From assembly GCA_022827885.1 (NCBI GenBank), contig JAJEIP010000048.1:1-64000 (forward strand): a stretch of 64,000 nt of DNA, in the 5' to 3' direction. Position numbers and translations under genes: made by a program. Under the pieces are notes generated by a model. That model had not been told where the DNA came from. It did not search any database and saw nothing but the letters and a program-made list of their open reading frames with translations. This document shows positions 7,218 to 15,841 of this stretch, in pieces (the stretch's first letter is position 1; each line of letters opens with the position of its first letter). Source of the stretch: Candidatus Poribacteria bacterium. GTDB taxonomy: Bacteria > Poribacteria > WGA-4E > WGA-3G.

Positions 7218-8822
7218 ATGGATATGGCGATTATTCCGTGGCAAATGGTGCTTTTGTGTGGATTATCTGTCTGTGTCGGATGGGGGATACGCGGCAACTT
7301 CGGGCATGAATACGGGGCTGCACTCGCCGGTGCGCTCGGAGCGATGGCAATTGCCCTGCTCTCTGGACGGGAGGATTGGTGGCGACACGTTCACTACTTC
7401 GCATTGTTTGGAGCAATCGGTTGGTCCTTCGGCGGAAGTATGTCATATATGATGGTCGTCGGGTATAGTCATTCCTCACAGCCATTGACGGTGTTTTACG
7501 GCTTTGCGAATTTGTTCGTTATCGGTTTTCTGTGGGCAGCCCTCGGCGGGGCTGGCACGGCGCTGCCTGCGTTTCTGACGCAAGCCCAACTATCTCTCCT
7601 CTTTACGCCAATCGCAGCGGTCTTCATCGGTTGGTCGCTTCAAGCGGTAATCATCGATCGGGTGCTCGCGCCGAGACGGATGCAACGCCACGAAAGTCCG
7701 CTCTATTGGTACGACACGGATTGGGTGTCCGCAGTGGTGGCAATCGTCGCCGCGCTAATTGTCGCGCTCTTCCGTGGTGGTTTGGATATGGGCACGAACC
7801 TTGTCCTGTATCTGGGCATCTGTTGGTTCGGCGGGTTTTTGTTGCTGGTAAACGTCTTCCGTCTCCGTATGACCCCGCCGCGTGGAGATAACTGGGCGGG
7901 ATGTGTCGGTATGGTGATCGGGATCTTGGGATACTGTTCACGGTATGAACTCAGCGGTGTGGCTTTCACTACCCTAATGGCGGGTTTCGGAGGAGGTATC
8001 GCGTTCTCATTTGGACAATTGCTGAAACTCGTCTACATCCGGACGGGGCTCCAAACGAACTGGCACAGCGTCATGGAGCAGACACAAGGCTTCCTATTCG
8101 GACTCGGTATCGCAATACCCTTCGGTCTCCTTCTCAACCGGGCACCGCTATTAGAAACCAACGCAAATCTCCCGCAATGGATGGAAATATTCGCTGTGTT
8201 CTGTGTACTTATCGCTTTGACATACCTCAATTATCGAAAGGCGGCGGGGACGTGGGTGGATTTGGTTGATGGTTTACCGGAACGGTTTTTTGGGCTCCCG
8301 GTTGTCGGTTGGTTTCGGCATTCACGGGGATGGGTAGGTTGGTTTGAACTTTTTTATATCGGGCTCGGTATCGCCTGTGTATGGCTTCTGTCGGCACACT
8401 TCCGCGAACCGCTCGCCTTTCTCCCGACGAGTTGGTTGGGGAAGGGGCAGCTCCTCTATTTCGTATTCCTGTGGTGGATGGTTATCTTCAACTTTGAGCG
8501 TGCCTTGGTCGGTTTCAGTCCACACCGGCTGGTGACGGAGGGTGTGATTACGCTCAACGCAATTATCTGTACTGTCCTGATGGCACTCGGTCCCCTATCG
8601 GTGCCGAAACAGACGGCTGGGCTCTTTTCATTTAATGAATGGGTTCTACAGACATTGATCTGGGGGCTTGTCGTGCTGGTAGGATCAACGGTTGTTTTTT
8701 GGGGTATAAAGCACGTGCTTTTCGGAAAGGCACATGCCCCCGGTGCGTCCCTGCATATCCGCTTCGGACCGGATGCCAACGCGCCCAAGGATAAACCGAA
8801 AGTTGGGGAACAGCATCCGTAA
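7218..8822 (+). CDS. Multi-pass inner-membrane protein of unknown function
   Basis: A 534-residue protein with at least ten hydrophobic segments spread along its length, beginning IPWQMVLLCGLSVCVGWGI and ending in TLIWGLVVLVGSTVVFWGI before a polar tail. Between the first helices sits the conserved-looking GIRGNFGHEYGA, and later FGGSMSY, which could form a charged/polar site in the membrane. I do not recognise a characterised transporter or enzyme family. The start at 7218 is chosen over the upstream in-frame ATG at 7203 because GGAGG (7205-7209) is eight bases before it. It has its own promoter and appears monocistronic. Confidence 0.8.
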   Translation: MDMAIIPWQMVLLCGLSVCVGWGIRGNFGHEYGAALAGALGAMAIALLSGREDWWRHVHYFALFGAIGWSFGGSMSYMMVVGYSHSSQPLTVFYGFANLFVIGFLWAALGGAGTALPAFLTQAQLSLLFTPIAAVFIGWSLQAVIIDRVLAPRRMQRHESPLYWYDTDWVSAVVAIVAALIVALFRGGLDMGTNLVLYLGICWFGGFLLLVNVFRLRMTPPRGDNWAGCVGMVIGILGYCSRYELSGVAFTTLMAGFGGGIAFSFGQLLKLVYIRTGLQTNWHSVMEQTQGFLFGLGIAIPFGLLLNRAPLLETNANLPQWMEIFAVFCVLIALTYLNYRKAAGTWVDLVDGLPERFFGLPVVGWFRHSRGWVGWFELFYIGLGIACVWLLSAHFREPLAFLPTSWLGKGQLLYFVFLWWMVIFNFERALVGFSPHRLVTEGVITLNAIICTVLMALGPLSVPKQTAGLFSFNEWVLQTLIWGLVVLVGSTVVFWGIKHVLFGKAHAPGASLHIRFGPDANAPKDKPKVGEQHP

Positions 8823-9151
8823 TGAGAGGGATCAACCGTCAGAGATCGGAAGGGGAGTGCAGTAGGTTGGGTAGAGTGAAGTAGAGAAAAGCAGGGGACG
8901 ATACCCTAAACAATTCTCAACGCCAGACCCATTAGACGACCTCACACCCATAGCGAAACCCAACTTTATAATTGTGAGGTTCTCGGAACCGACACTGCGG
9001 ATCGTTGGGTTTCACTCCACCCTTTTACAACGATAGATGCATGAATGGGCAACCTATTTCCTCTGACGCGATAGTACTCTGGCATTATCCGTTCAACCCA
9101 ACCTACGATATTCGGTGCGGTTGGAAACCGCACCTACCGCGATTTGGGAAT
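8823..9151. other. Gap between convergent genes; hairpins only
   Basis: No gene is visible in these 329 bases. They contain an inverted repeat GAAACCCAAC (8955-8964) / GTTGGGTTTC (9004-9013) enclosing the small palindrome GGTTCTCGGAACC, and the GGTGCGGTT hairpin listed separately. These may stop transcription from both sides. Confidence 0.5.
9114..9137. repeat. GGTGCGGTT hairpin repeat
   Basis: GGTGCGGTT (9114-9122) pairs with AACCGCACC (about 9126-9134) and is followed by TACC. The same hairpin plus CTACC occurs twice near 59813-59877, so this is a dispersed repeat. Confidence 0.6.
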
Positions 9152-10303
9152 TTAGCCGTGTGTATGCCGCTGCCGATACACCTGCCCACCTTTGACAACG
9201 ACAACGGGTTCCAATACCTGTTTACTGACTCTCACCTGATCGTTGGCATCTACGAGTTGGAATTCACCCTCACGCAGTTCAAAAACCACCGCATCTCCCC
9301 ACGCATCGACAGCCAATGTCCCAACCTGCCCCGGCATCAAGATGGTATCTGCGGGAACGCTCGTGACCTTCGCCAAAGCATCGTCAAGCGACATACCGAG
9401 ATACAGGAATTTGTTGACGACATTGACGAGGTCGTAGACGGGACCCTCGACGTTATAGATGTGCAGGTCGGACGAGATGGTCGTCGGTTCAACGCCTTGC
9501 GCCATCGCTTTCTGAACGATATCCCAACTGAAAGAGCCTGCTCCGTGTCCAACATCGAAGATGACACCGCGCTCGATCGCGGCATGGACGGCGTCCCGAA
9601 TCCTACCGTTTTCGTCCAAGATACCGCACGCCATATCGTGGAAGCAGTGCGTTAAAATATCCCGCTCCCCCATCAGTGCCAATATATCGTCTATGGACTC
9701 GCACCAGGCGTCTTGTGGATGAACCATTAGCGGCAATCCTGCGGCATCGGCGGCTTCGCGTGCCCTGTGCAACGGCAACATTTTCGCTCTCGCACCGACG
9801 ATCGTTTCCCGCGTTAAACGGACCTTGACACCCAGAAGGATGTCGCGGTGCTGCTCTATCATCCGACACGCTTTTCCGACATCGGCATAGTCAGGGTTTT
9901 CCAATTCTCCGATTTCTTGCGTGAGCATACCCTGTGAAGATATGTTCAGCTGCGCGAGGATGCGTGTGTCGCTTACGTCAATGACGTATTTACGGAAACC
10001 GGGAAATGTGTCTGCTCCCGCTGAACCCGCATCGACGACTGTCGTTGCCCCGCGTGCCAAGCACGTAGGATCGGGTTCAATCCCGAAATGGCTTACGCCG
10101 TAGAAGACATGCACGTGTAGGTCAATTAAGCCGGGTGTGACGAAACACCCTTCCGCATCTAATACCTCTCGCGCCTCAGATGTGGGTATATCGTCGCTGA
10201 TTGCCGAGACGCGTCCATTCGCGAATGCGACATCTTTACGCGCATGGATGCCCTGTGCGGGATCAATGACGGTTCCGTTTTTAATGATGAGTTCGTAGTT
10301 CAT
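9152..10303 (-). CDS. Amidohydrolase/deacetylase family metallohydrolase (dihydroorotase-like)
   Basis: About 383 residues of the amidohydrolase superfamily. The N-terminal pattern is LIIKNGTVIDPAQGI, then PGLIDLHVHVF with the HxH metal pair; downstream come GVKVRLTRETIVG (position of the bridging carboxylated Lys), VHPQDA and LTHCFHDM (metal His), and SSDLHIYN (catalytic Asp). This matches amidohydrolase/deacetylase proteins related to EF_0837-type enzymes, which hydrolyse N-acyl or cyclic amide bonds. The ATG at 10303 starts the family's usual N-terminus; an in-frame GTG at 10324 would overlap the upstream gene. It lies four bases after the PhyH-HEAT gene. Confidence 0.85.
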   Translation of the reverse strand: MNYELIIKNGTVIDPAQGIHARKDVAFANGRVSAISDDIPTSEAREVLDAEGCFVTPGLIDLHVHVFYGVSHFGIEPDPTCLARGATTVVDAGSAGADTFPGFRKYVIDVSDTRILAQLNISSQGMLTQEIGELENPDYADVGKACRMIEQHRDILLGVKVRLTRETIVGARAKMLPLHRAREAADAAGLPLMVHPQDAWCESIDDILALMGERDILTHCFHDMACGILDENGRIRDAVHAAIERGVIFDVGHGAGSFSWDIVQKAMAQGVEPTTISSDLHIYNVEGPVYDLVNVVNKFLYLGMSLDDALAKVTSVPADTILMPGQVGTLAVDAWGDAVVFELREGEFQLVDANDQVRVSKQVLEPVVVVKGGQVYRQRHTHG

Positions 10304-10307
10304 AGGT

Positions 10308-11816
10308 TTAAAATGTGCTTTCACGATTTGTGATCGGACACCACCGCGCCATCAGCAAGTAATCAAACAGTGCCGATTCCGCTTCTGGCGTGTCGATGCG
10401 TTTCAGTGCCAAGACGGCGTTGTCTCGGACGTACCGGTTTTCGTCGCTGAGGACATTGGATAGCACTGGAATGGCATCGCTTGCAGCGGGTCCAATCTGT
10501 GCCAATGCCAATGCCGCTTCAAAGCGTGCTTGTCCGTCGTCATCGCTTGCGAGCATATCGGTCAGGACAGACACAGCGGGCGCGGCAATGGGTCCTAAAC
10601 CGCCGAAGGCTTCCGCGAGATAGCGACGCACCTCAACGCATGTGTCTTTTGTGCGTTCCATCAATGCCGGGATAGCAGCCGCTGCAGGAGCACCTATTTG
10701 CGCTAAGGCGTAGGTGGCTTCGACGCGAACGGCATCCTCAGGATGTTGCAAGGCTTCGCTCAAGGCAGGAACAGCGGGTTCACCAACGGCAGCGAGGGCA
10801 TACGCCGCCATCCGTCTCATGATCGGGTCCTCAACACCGAACGTCTCAATCAGTTGGGGCACAGCGGGTTCACCGATGGCTCCGAGGGCATACGCAGCGT
10901 TCAAGCGGACGGGTTCATACGTATCGCGTAGTGCCTCGATGAGGCGCGGAATCGCTTCTGCCCCCGATTCACCTAACATCCCCAAATCGTCAACGGCGTG
11001 CGAACGGACAGATGCATCAGCATCGTTTAAAGCTGCGATATGCTTCGCCAGATTTCCATTGGCGGGCTGTGTTGCATGTCCGTTAGACTCGCCTGCCATC
11101 CAATTCCAGACGTGCCGCCATGTCCCTTGATGTGTAGGGGTGGCTGAATTAACATCTGTTCGTTTCCAGTGCGGATCCGTTACATTCCATTCCGGTGCCT
11201 GCGGCGCGTCCATCCGAATGAACTGGAACTTCATCATGTAGCGGATCTTGTCCGTCAGATTTGCCATGGCGCGATGCCAGAGATCGAAGTGGATAATCGT
11301 TAGGGTGCCTGCTTCGCCACTGAGTGCCAATTCACCCTCGTTATCCTTAGTGATACGCGTGTCATAGTACTGCGTTCCGGGTAAGACTGCCGAGGGTCCG
11401 ATTTCGAGGGGCGAATCTTGCGGATAGTAGAACGCCATCGCCCAGCGTGGACAGTGGTGTCGGACTTTATGATACCCCCAGTAGCTATCCTTATGGAATC
11501 CCTGTCCATCACTGTGCGGACGGTTTTGATGCGGGTGCCGATGGGAATGCATGGCGTAATTATCGCCGAGGATACTCGTAAATGCGCCACGAACAGCGGG
11601 TTCCTCAAAAACGGCTTGCAATTCTGGAACGCGCGGCAAGATATTATTACCTAAGTTCCCTTCTTTCGCCGTAAGTTCCTGTGTTTTGCGATAGATCGTT
11701 TCATGGAAACTGCGCGGCAGATCGGTTTTTACCGTGAGATACCCGTTCACGATAAAATCCCGCAGCTGCGCGTCGGTTAGTTTGTGGCTTTCCTTTAGTT
11801 GTGAATGCGTTTGCAT
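10308..11816 (-). CDS. Phytanoyl-CoA dioxygenase domain fused to HEAT-like repeats
   Basis: A 502-residue fusion. Residues about 12-215 form a PhyH-type Fe(II)/2-oxoglutarate oxygenase with the iron motif H-x-D at H108/D110 (GFHKDSYWG) and the distal His at 181 (FDLWHRA). Residues about 255-495 are six or seven HEAT/PBS-lyase-like repeats of 30-37 residues (for example VRLNAAYALGAIGEPAVPQL, VRVEATYALAQIGAPA). PhyH proteins are usually about 250-300 residues, so the repeat tail is an addition, probably a protein-binding scaffold. The substrate is unknown. ATG 11816 is chosen because GGGAG lies eight bases before it; a promoter is at 11897-11925. Confidence 0.85.
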   Translation of the reverse strand: MQTHSQLKESHKLTDAQLRDFIVNGYLTVKTDLPRSFHETIYRKTQELTAKEGNLGNNILPRVPELQAVFEEPAVRGAFTSILGDNYAMHSHRHPHQNRPHSDGQGFHKDSYWGYHKVRHHCPRWAMAFYYPQDSPLEIGPSAVLPGTQYYDTRITKDNEGELALSGEAGTLTIIHFDLWHRAMANLTDKIRYMMKFQFIRMDAPQAPEWNVTDPHWKRTDVNSATPTHQGTWRHVWNWMAGESNGHATQPANGNLAKHIAALNDADASVRSHAVDDLGMLGESGAEAIPRLIEALRDTYEPVRLNAAYALGAIGEPAVPQLIETFGVEDPIMRRMAAYALAAVGEPAVPALSEALQHPEDAVRVEATYALAQIGAPAAAAIPALMERTKDTCVEVRRYLAEAFGGLGPIAAPAVSVLTDMLASDDDGQARFEAALALAQIGPAASDAIPVLSNVLSDENRYVRDNAVLALKRIDTPEAESALFDYLLMARWCPITNRESTF

Positions 11817-11896
11817 AGTCAAAACTCCCTTTTAAGGGTTGTCAGTTGTCGGGATTCGGAGATCCCTCCTACCAGAGATCCAAACGTTCTTCATCT

Positions 11897-11925
11897 ATTT
11901 TACGTGACACGCGTTTATTTGTCAT
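11897..11925 (-). promoter_or_regulatory. Possible promoter of the PhyH-HEAT gene
   Basis: Minus strand ATGACA (11920-11925), 17-base spacer, TAAAAT (11897-11902), 81 bases upstream of the ATG. Confidence 0.45.
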
Positions 11926-12018
11926 CTATTTTAATTTTTAGGTGTCGGTTATCAGTTCTCAGTTATCAGTACAATGTTTGTGATTTTTCATTTCAAAATA
12001 ATGTAGGGTGTGCTATTA

Positions 12019-12207
12019 TAACCCAAGTTGTTACCTACAAAATTTTGGGTATGCAGACCTCGTTTCTCACCAAAGAGGGTTCATTATCCGTAGAGGTTTT
12101 GTAGCGTAAACTTGCGAATACGCGTGTGGCATTCGCAAAGACTTTGCGCACTCGGAGGCACAGGAGACCAACGGTTTCTTATGCTACAAGCGTGGCAACT
12201 TAGGTTA
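12019..12207. mobile_element. MITE-like element, copy 1 (189 bp)
   Basis: The ends TAACCCAAGTTGTTACC and, read from the other side, TAACCTAAGTTGCCACG form terminal inverted repeats beginning with TA. The interior shares blocks with the element at 46539-46697: ACCTACAAAATTTTGGG, GTATGCAGAC, GTAGCGTAAACTT and TTATGCTACAA. There is no coding capacity. It fills most of the 430-base gap between divergent genes (11817-12246); the remainder holds the PhyH-HEAT promoter and CAGTT-type repeats. Confidence 0.65.
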
Positions 12208-12246
12208 AAATAACACCCTGAAAATTAGGAATGGACACAGAAAAAC

Positions 12247-13887
12247 GTGAACTATCGCGATCTTTTAGAGAAAATCCGGCTTGCGTTTCCGCAACCCGTA
12301 TCTGACCCGATACATGATTCCTACTTCGTGCATTCTATGATGCGTGCCCTTGACCAGGTCGATGCCCTCAAAACCCATCTGCCCATACTCGGCACCACTG
12401 TCCCCGGCGACTTTGCGGCAGCACGGGAGACGAACTTACCCAACGGCATGTCTTCGGTGGAAGATGTCACCGCCAACCTCGTGAGTTATCTTCAAGGAAT
12501 GACCATCTTTGGACACCCGCGGACGCAACAAAACGTTATCCCACCGCCGACGATCCCAAGCTTGATCGGTGTGCTGATTGCTTCGCTATACAACCCCAAT
12601 ATCGCTTGGGATGAATACAGCCATCTGGTAGCCTTAGCCGAGGTTGAGGTCGTCGGGATGACGACACAAATGGTAGGATATGATCCAGGACAGGCGACAG
12701 GAGTCTTTACGTTCGGTGGCACGGGGACGACCCTTTACGCCGTAAAACTTGGCTTAGAAAAGGCGTGTCCAGAAACGATACGCACAGGAACCCCAGAAGA
12801 TGTTGCCGTTTTTGTATCAGACGCAGGGCATTACTGTGCAACGAATATTGTCGGTTGGCTCGGCATTGGAACGGACAATCTCATTACAATCCCGACAACC
12901 GATGAAAACGAAATGGATCTCGATCGCTTTGAGCAAGAAATTCGCAAGGCTTTGAAAAACGGAAAGAAGATTGCCGCCATCATCGCCACACTGGGCACTA
13001 CGGATGCGTTCGGATTGGACGATTTAGAGAGTATCGTGAGGTTACGTGATCAACTCGTTGATGAATTCCAACTTGACTACCGTCCCCATGTTCACGCCGA
13101 CGCCGTGATTGGATGGGCGTGGTCGGTGTTCAACGACTATGATCTTGAGGAGAATGCCTTAGGTTTTCGACCGCGCACTATCCGCGCCGTGGCAGGTGCC
13201 TGCCGGCGCATACGACATCTCGGCCTCGCTGATTCTGTGGGTATTGATTTCCACAAGACCGGTTTCACGCCTTATATCTCCAGTCTCGTCCTCGTCAAAA
13301 ATCAGGCGGATATGGATTTGGTGAAGCGTCATCCTGAGCAGATGCCATATCTCTATCATTTTGGCGAGCATCGTCCTGGCATGTATACCCTGGAAACCTC
13401 CAGAGCGGGAACCGGGGTTCTTGCGGCACTTGCGAATCTCCGATTGTTCGGTGAACAGGGGCTGCGGGTCATCCTCGGGCACATCGTCGAAATGACCCAA
13501 CTCCTGCGGGAGCATTTGGAAGGACACGCCGGACTCACCGTCCTGAATCGAAACAACTTTGGGACCGTGACCCTTTTCCGCGCCTACCCGGAGGGTGTGG
13601 ATACCTTCTCCATTAAGCAACAGGAATTTGAAGACACTGCCTATCGTGAGAGTCTCCTCGCACATAACGACTACAACCAAGAGATCTTCCAATACGTGCA
13701 TTCAGAGGCGATGGAGGGCAGAGGAATCGTCATCTCCACAACCGACTGCTACCGGCAGACCACCTATGGCGAACCGATTGTTGCGTTAAAATCTTATATT
13801 CTATCCCCGTTTGTAGACGAAGCCGATGTCCAAACCGTTGTTAAGAAGGTGCTGGAAGCCAGAGAAAAACTACGTAAAGGTTCGTAG
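12247..13887 (+). CDS. PLP-dependent group II amino acid decarboxylase
   Basis: A 546-residue member of the group II pyridoxal-5'-phosphate decarboxylases (glutamate, aspartate, aromatic amino acid and related decarboxylases). It shows FTFGGTGTTLYAVKLGLEKA (phosphate-binding region), VHADAVIGWAW (Asp that pairs with the pyridine nitrogen) and DFHKTGFTP with the Schiff-base Lys at residue 337. The usual sequence after the Lys is W or P; here it is TGF. The amino acid decarboxylated cannot be assigned. The GTG at 12247 lacks a well-placed Shine-Dalgarno, so the start is tentative. Its TAG stop falls inside a REP-like hairpin (13880-13908). Confidence 0.9.
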   Translation: MNYRDLLEKIRLAFPQPVSDPIHDSYFVHSMMRALDQVDALKTHLPILGTTVPGDFAAARETNLPNGMSSVEDVTANLVSYLQGMTIFGHPRTQQNVIPPPTIPSLIGVLIASLYNPNIAWDEYSHLVALAEVEVVGMTTQMVGYDPGQATGVFTFGGTGTTLYAVKLGLEKACPETIRTGTPEDVAVFVSDAGHYCATNIVGWLGIGTDNLITIPTTDENEMDLDRFEQEIRKALKNGKKIAAIIATLGTTDAFGLDDLESIVRLRDQLVDEFQLDYRPHVHADAVIGWAWSVFNDYDLEENALGFRPRTIRAVAGACRRIRHLGLADSVGIDFHKTGFTPYISSLVLVKNQADMDLVKRHPEQMPYLYHFGEHRPGMYTLETSRAGTGVLAALANLRLFGEQGLRVILGHIVEMTQLLREHLEGHAGLTVLNRNNFGTVTLFRAYPEGVDTFSIKQQEFEDTAYRESLLAHNDYNQEIFQYVHSEAMEGRGIVISTTDCYRQTTYGEPIVALKSYILSPFVDEADVQTVVKKVLEAREKLRKGS

Positions 13888-13908
13888 ACGTGCGATTCAT
13901 CGCACGTC
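13880..13908 (+). repeat. REP-like hairpin overlapping the decarboxylase stop codon
   Basis: A perfect ten-base stem GACGTGCGAT / ATCGCACGTC with a TC loop (13887-13908), preceded by GGTTCGTAG. The same design, GTTYGTAG followed by a palindrome around ATTCAT, occurs at 15714-15743 and twice at 44498-44570. Here the repeat's TAG is the gene's stop. Confidence 0.6.
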
Positions 13909-13980
13909 TCGCAGTGTGTGTCCGAAGAATAAATGGTTTTCCTACTACGAACCAAACTGTTTAAAAGGTATCAATCAGTT

Positions 13981-14181
13981 ATGCCTGAATTCATCTCTTC
14001 TCCACTATTTTTGACAATCGCAGTGATACTCGGCATCCTTCTTGTGATTGCTATTATCAAGGGGGCACTCCGCCTCTTCATCTGGCTCGCGATTATTGCC
14101 GTGATTCTTATCGGTCTCGGTTTTATAACACAAGGGGACCTCCGTGAGTGGCTCGAGAATCTCCGAAAAATCATAGCGTGA
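13981..14181 (+). CDS. Small two-helix membrane protein
   Basis: A 66-residue protein starting MPEFISSPLFLTIAVILGIL, with two adjacent hydrophobic segments (about residues 8-28 and 30-50) and a charged amphipathic C-terminus DLREWLENLRKIIA. The in-frame ATG at 13981 is used rather than an earlier codon, since it places the first helix close to the N-terminus. No family is recognised. The ribosome site is weak (AAAAGG), so the gene call rests mainly on the clear membrane-protein composition. Confidence 0.6.
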   Translation: MPEFISSPLFLTIAVILGILLVIAIIKGALRLFIWLAIIAVILIGLGFITQGDLREWLENLRKIIA

Positions 14182-14314
14182 AATCGGTGTCCTGATAGGT
14201 AGATCTCGCATCCTTCAAATTCTTCTGGGCTATTAGTGTAGTTTCTCGATCGCTTCCCACAGCTTAAGGGCTCGCTGATAAGTGGAGAACTGAATGCGTC
14301 TGCTTTTCTTTTAC

Positions 14315-14343
14315 TTGACAAGAATGAATTTGTCGGCTATTTT
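14315..14343 (+). promoter_or_regulatory. Possible promoter of the PhyH gene at 14446
   Basis: TTGACA (14315-14320), 17-base spacer, TATTTT (14338-14343), about 100 bases upstream of the start codon, with CAGTT-type repeats in the leader. Confidence 0.5.
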
Positions 14344-14445
14344 ATTACTTAGTTTTCAGTCATCAGTTTTCAGGAGTCAGTAACAGAATGAATAAACGGA
14401 TAAATAAACGAGTTCGCAAAACTGGACGACGGAGGCTATACATAG

Positions 14446-15249
14446 ATGGGAATTTTATCGAAAGATCAACGTAAGCAGTGGAAGACGGAGGGTTACCTCG
14501 TTTTGAAAGGGGTGCTCTCTCCTGAGGAAGTCCAAGCATTGTCAGCAACAGTAGATGAAATGGACGCGGAGTTTCGGAAAGGCGAAAATGTCACCGCGGA
14601 TTCTGTTTTCGACAAGCGGAATGCGATGGAGGACAACGACATTTTCGTGGATCTGATGGACCATCCAGCAACGTTTCCGATTGTGCGTGAGTTGTTGGGG
14701 GACTACATCCAATTGAGTATGTCGGAGGTCATCGTGCGTCCCCCGAACCCGAAAGATCAAGGGTATCTGCATACCGATGGCGGACAGGCGATGCGAACGA
14801 TTCGGGTCAGCAGATCGAGTTCACCCCTACAGGTCAAAATCCATTATTTCTTGACGGATCTTGAAACGCCGGACAGTGGAAACTTCACCGTCGTGCCGGG
14901 GAGCCATAATCGGACGTTTCCAGAAACAGGGGTCAAGGACGGTCCCTACATCCCTGAAGCCGTGCAGCTGTGTGTGAAGGCAGGCGATGCCGCGGTTTTC
15001 CCGCATGCGTTGTGGCACGGTGTTGTCGCGAACCGCTCGGAACACGCCCGAAAAACGCTAATTTATTGCTACAGCCATCACTGTTTCCGCCCGTTTGATT
15101 ACGAAAAGGCGACACCCGAACTGATGGAGCGATGCACACCACGGCAGCGCAGGTTAATCGGAGACATCGGGGATTGGAGACCGGGGTCTTATTTCTATTC
15201 GCCCGGTGATCAGGAAAAATTAATCAGCGGGGTAGAAGAAGAGGGTTAG
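14446..15249 (+). CDS. Phytanoyl-CoA dioxygenase family protein
   Basis: A 267-residue PhyH-family Fe(II)/2-oxoglutarate oxygenase of normal length. Iron ligands are H109 and D111 (YLHTDGG) and H191 (LWHGVVANRS), with R202 after it in the position that holds 2-oxoglutarate. It hydroxylates an unknown substrate. ATG 14446 has GGAGG ten bases upstream. Its stop overlaps the convergent Rieske gene by four bases. In this genomic context PhyH paralogs are numerous, and the pairing with a Rieske protein and two amidohydrolases hints at a catabolic set. Confidence 0.9.
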   Translation: MGILSKDQRKQWKTEGYLVLKGVLSPEEVQALSATVDEMDAEFRKGENVTADSVFDKRNAMEDNDIFVDLMDHPATFPIVRELLGDYIQLSMSEVIVRPPNPKDQGYLHTDGGQAMRTIRVSRSSSPLQVKIHYFLTDLETPDSGNFTVVPGSHNRTFPETGVKDGPYIPEAVQLCVKAGDAAVFPHALWHGVVANRSEHARKTLIYCYSHHCFRPFDYEKATPELMERCTPRQRRLIGDIGDWRPGSYFYSPGDQEKLISGVEEEG

Positions 15250-15683
15250 TCGATTTCGATGACAACGTATTGTTGTTCCACGGTGACGGGAAAGGTGTCG
15301 GCGACATAGGGACCCTTCTCGGGTCCAGAATTGGATGCCTCGATGTTCTCGCCGCTCTCGACTTGGACTTCGTATTTTCTGACGCGTCGTTGTGCGGGAC
15401 TCCACCAAGATTGTCCGGTTTTGATGTCGAATTCCCAACTGTGCCATGGGCATCGGAGAATTTCACCTTGACGGGTGTAGTTATATTCGCCCGGCACGGG
15501 GGACTCTAAAAATCCAGTGACCAGCCCGCTACAGAGGGGACCACCTTGGTGGGGGCAGCTATTACGAATAGCGAAGTACTCGCCATCAATATTGAAAACA
15601 CCGATGGAACGTCCGCCGATTTCGACGATCTTACTTTCACCGGGGGGGATTTCGTCTGGAGTTGCTACTACGTATTTAGGCAT
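15246..15683 (-). CDS. Rieske [2Fe-2S] ferredoxin-like protein
   Basis: A 145-residue soluble Rieske protein. The cluster ligands are C43/H45 (NSCPHQGGPLC) and C78/H81 (RCPWHSWEFD), the C-x-H and C-x2-H pairs of Rieske ferredoxins. A loop between them (SPVPGEYNYTRQ) is longer than in the shortest ferredoxins and resembles nonheme dioxygenase-associated forms. It would pass electrons to an oxygenase. It has no membrane segment. It converges with the PhyH gene and lies downstream of the two amidohydrolase genes on the same strand. Confidence 0.9.
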   Translation of the reverse strand: MPKYVVATPDEIPPGESKIVEIGGRSIGVFNIDGEYFAIRNSCPHQGGPLCSGLVTGFLESPVPGEYNYTRQGEILRCPWHSWEFDIKTGQSWWSPAQRRVRKYEVQVESGENIEASNSGPEKGPYVADTFPVTVEQQYVVIEID

Positions 15684-15713
15684 GTGGGTATTGGTTGTCA
15701 GTTGTCAGTAAGT

Positions 15714-15743
15714 GACGGGCGATGAATCGCCCTACTACAAACG
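15714..15743 (-). repeat. REP-like hairpin
   Basis: GGGCGAT (15717-15723), loop GA, ATCGCCC (15726-15732), followed by TACTACAAACG. Read on the minus strand it has the same order as the hairpin at 13880-13908: GTTTGTAGTA, then the palindrome, then GTC. Confidence 0.55.
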
Positions 15744-15802
15744 CTTAAGTCAGTAGGAGTCGGGAATCGGAATTCCCTGATCCCCTTAGCAGTCAGTGTT
15801 GA

Positions 15803-15826
15803 ATAGGCGCGCTTCTAAAGCGCGCC
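15803..15826. terminator. Strong hairpin after the amidohydrolase gene
   Basis: AGGCGCGCTT and AAGCGCGCCT pair around CTA, followed on the plus strand by CCCTATTTTA. It lies just downstream of the gene ending at 15842 and probably stops its transcription. Confidence 0.45.
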
Positions 15827-15841
15827 TCCCTATTTTAATCA

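Noticed and set aside
9005-9655. Plus-strand open frame of 216 codons
   Set aside because: Runs antisense through the amidohydrolase and begins in repeat DNA; no known motif.
13159-13701. Minus-strand open frame of 180 codons inside the decarboxylase
   Set aside because: Opposite strand of a clear PLP enzyme; composition mirrors codon bias; no start signal.
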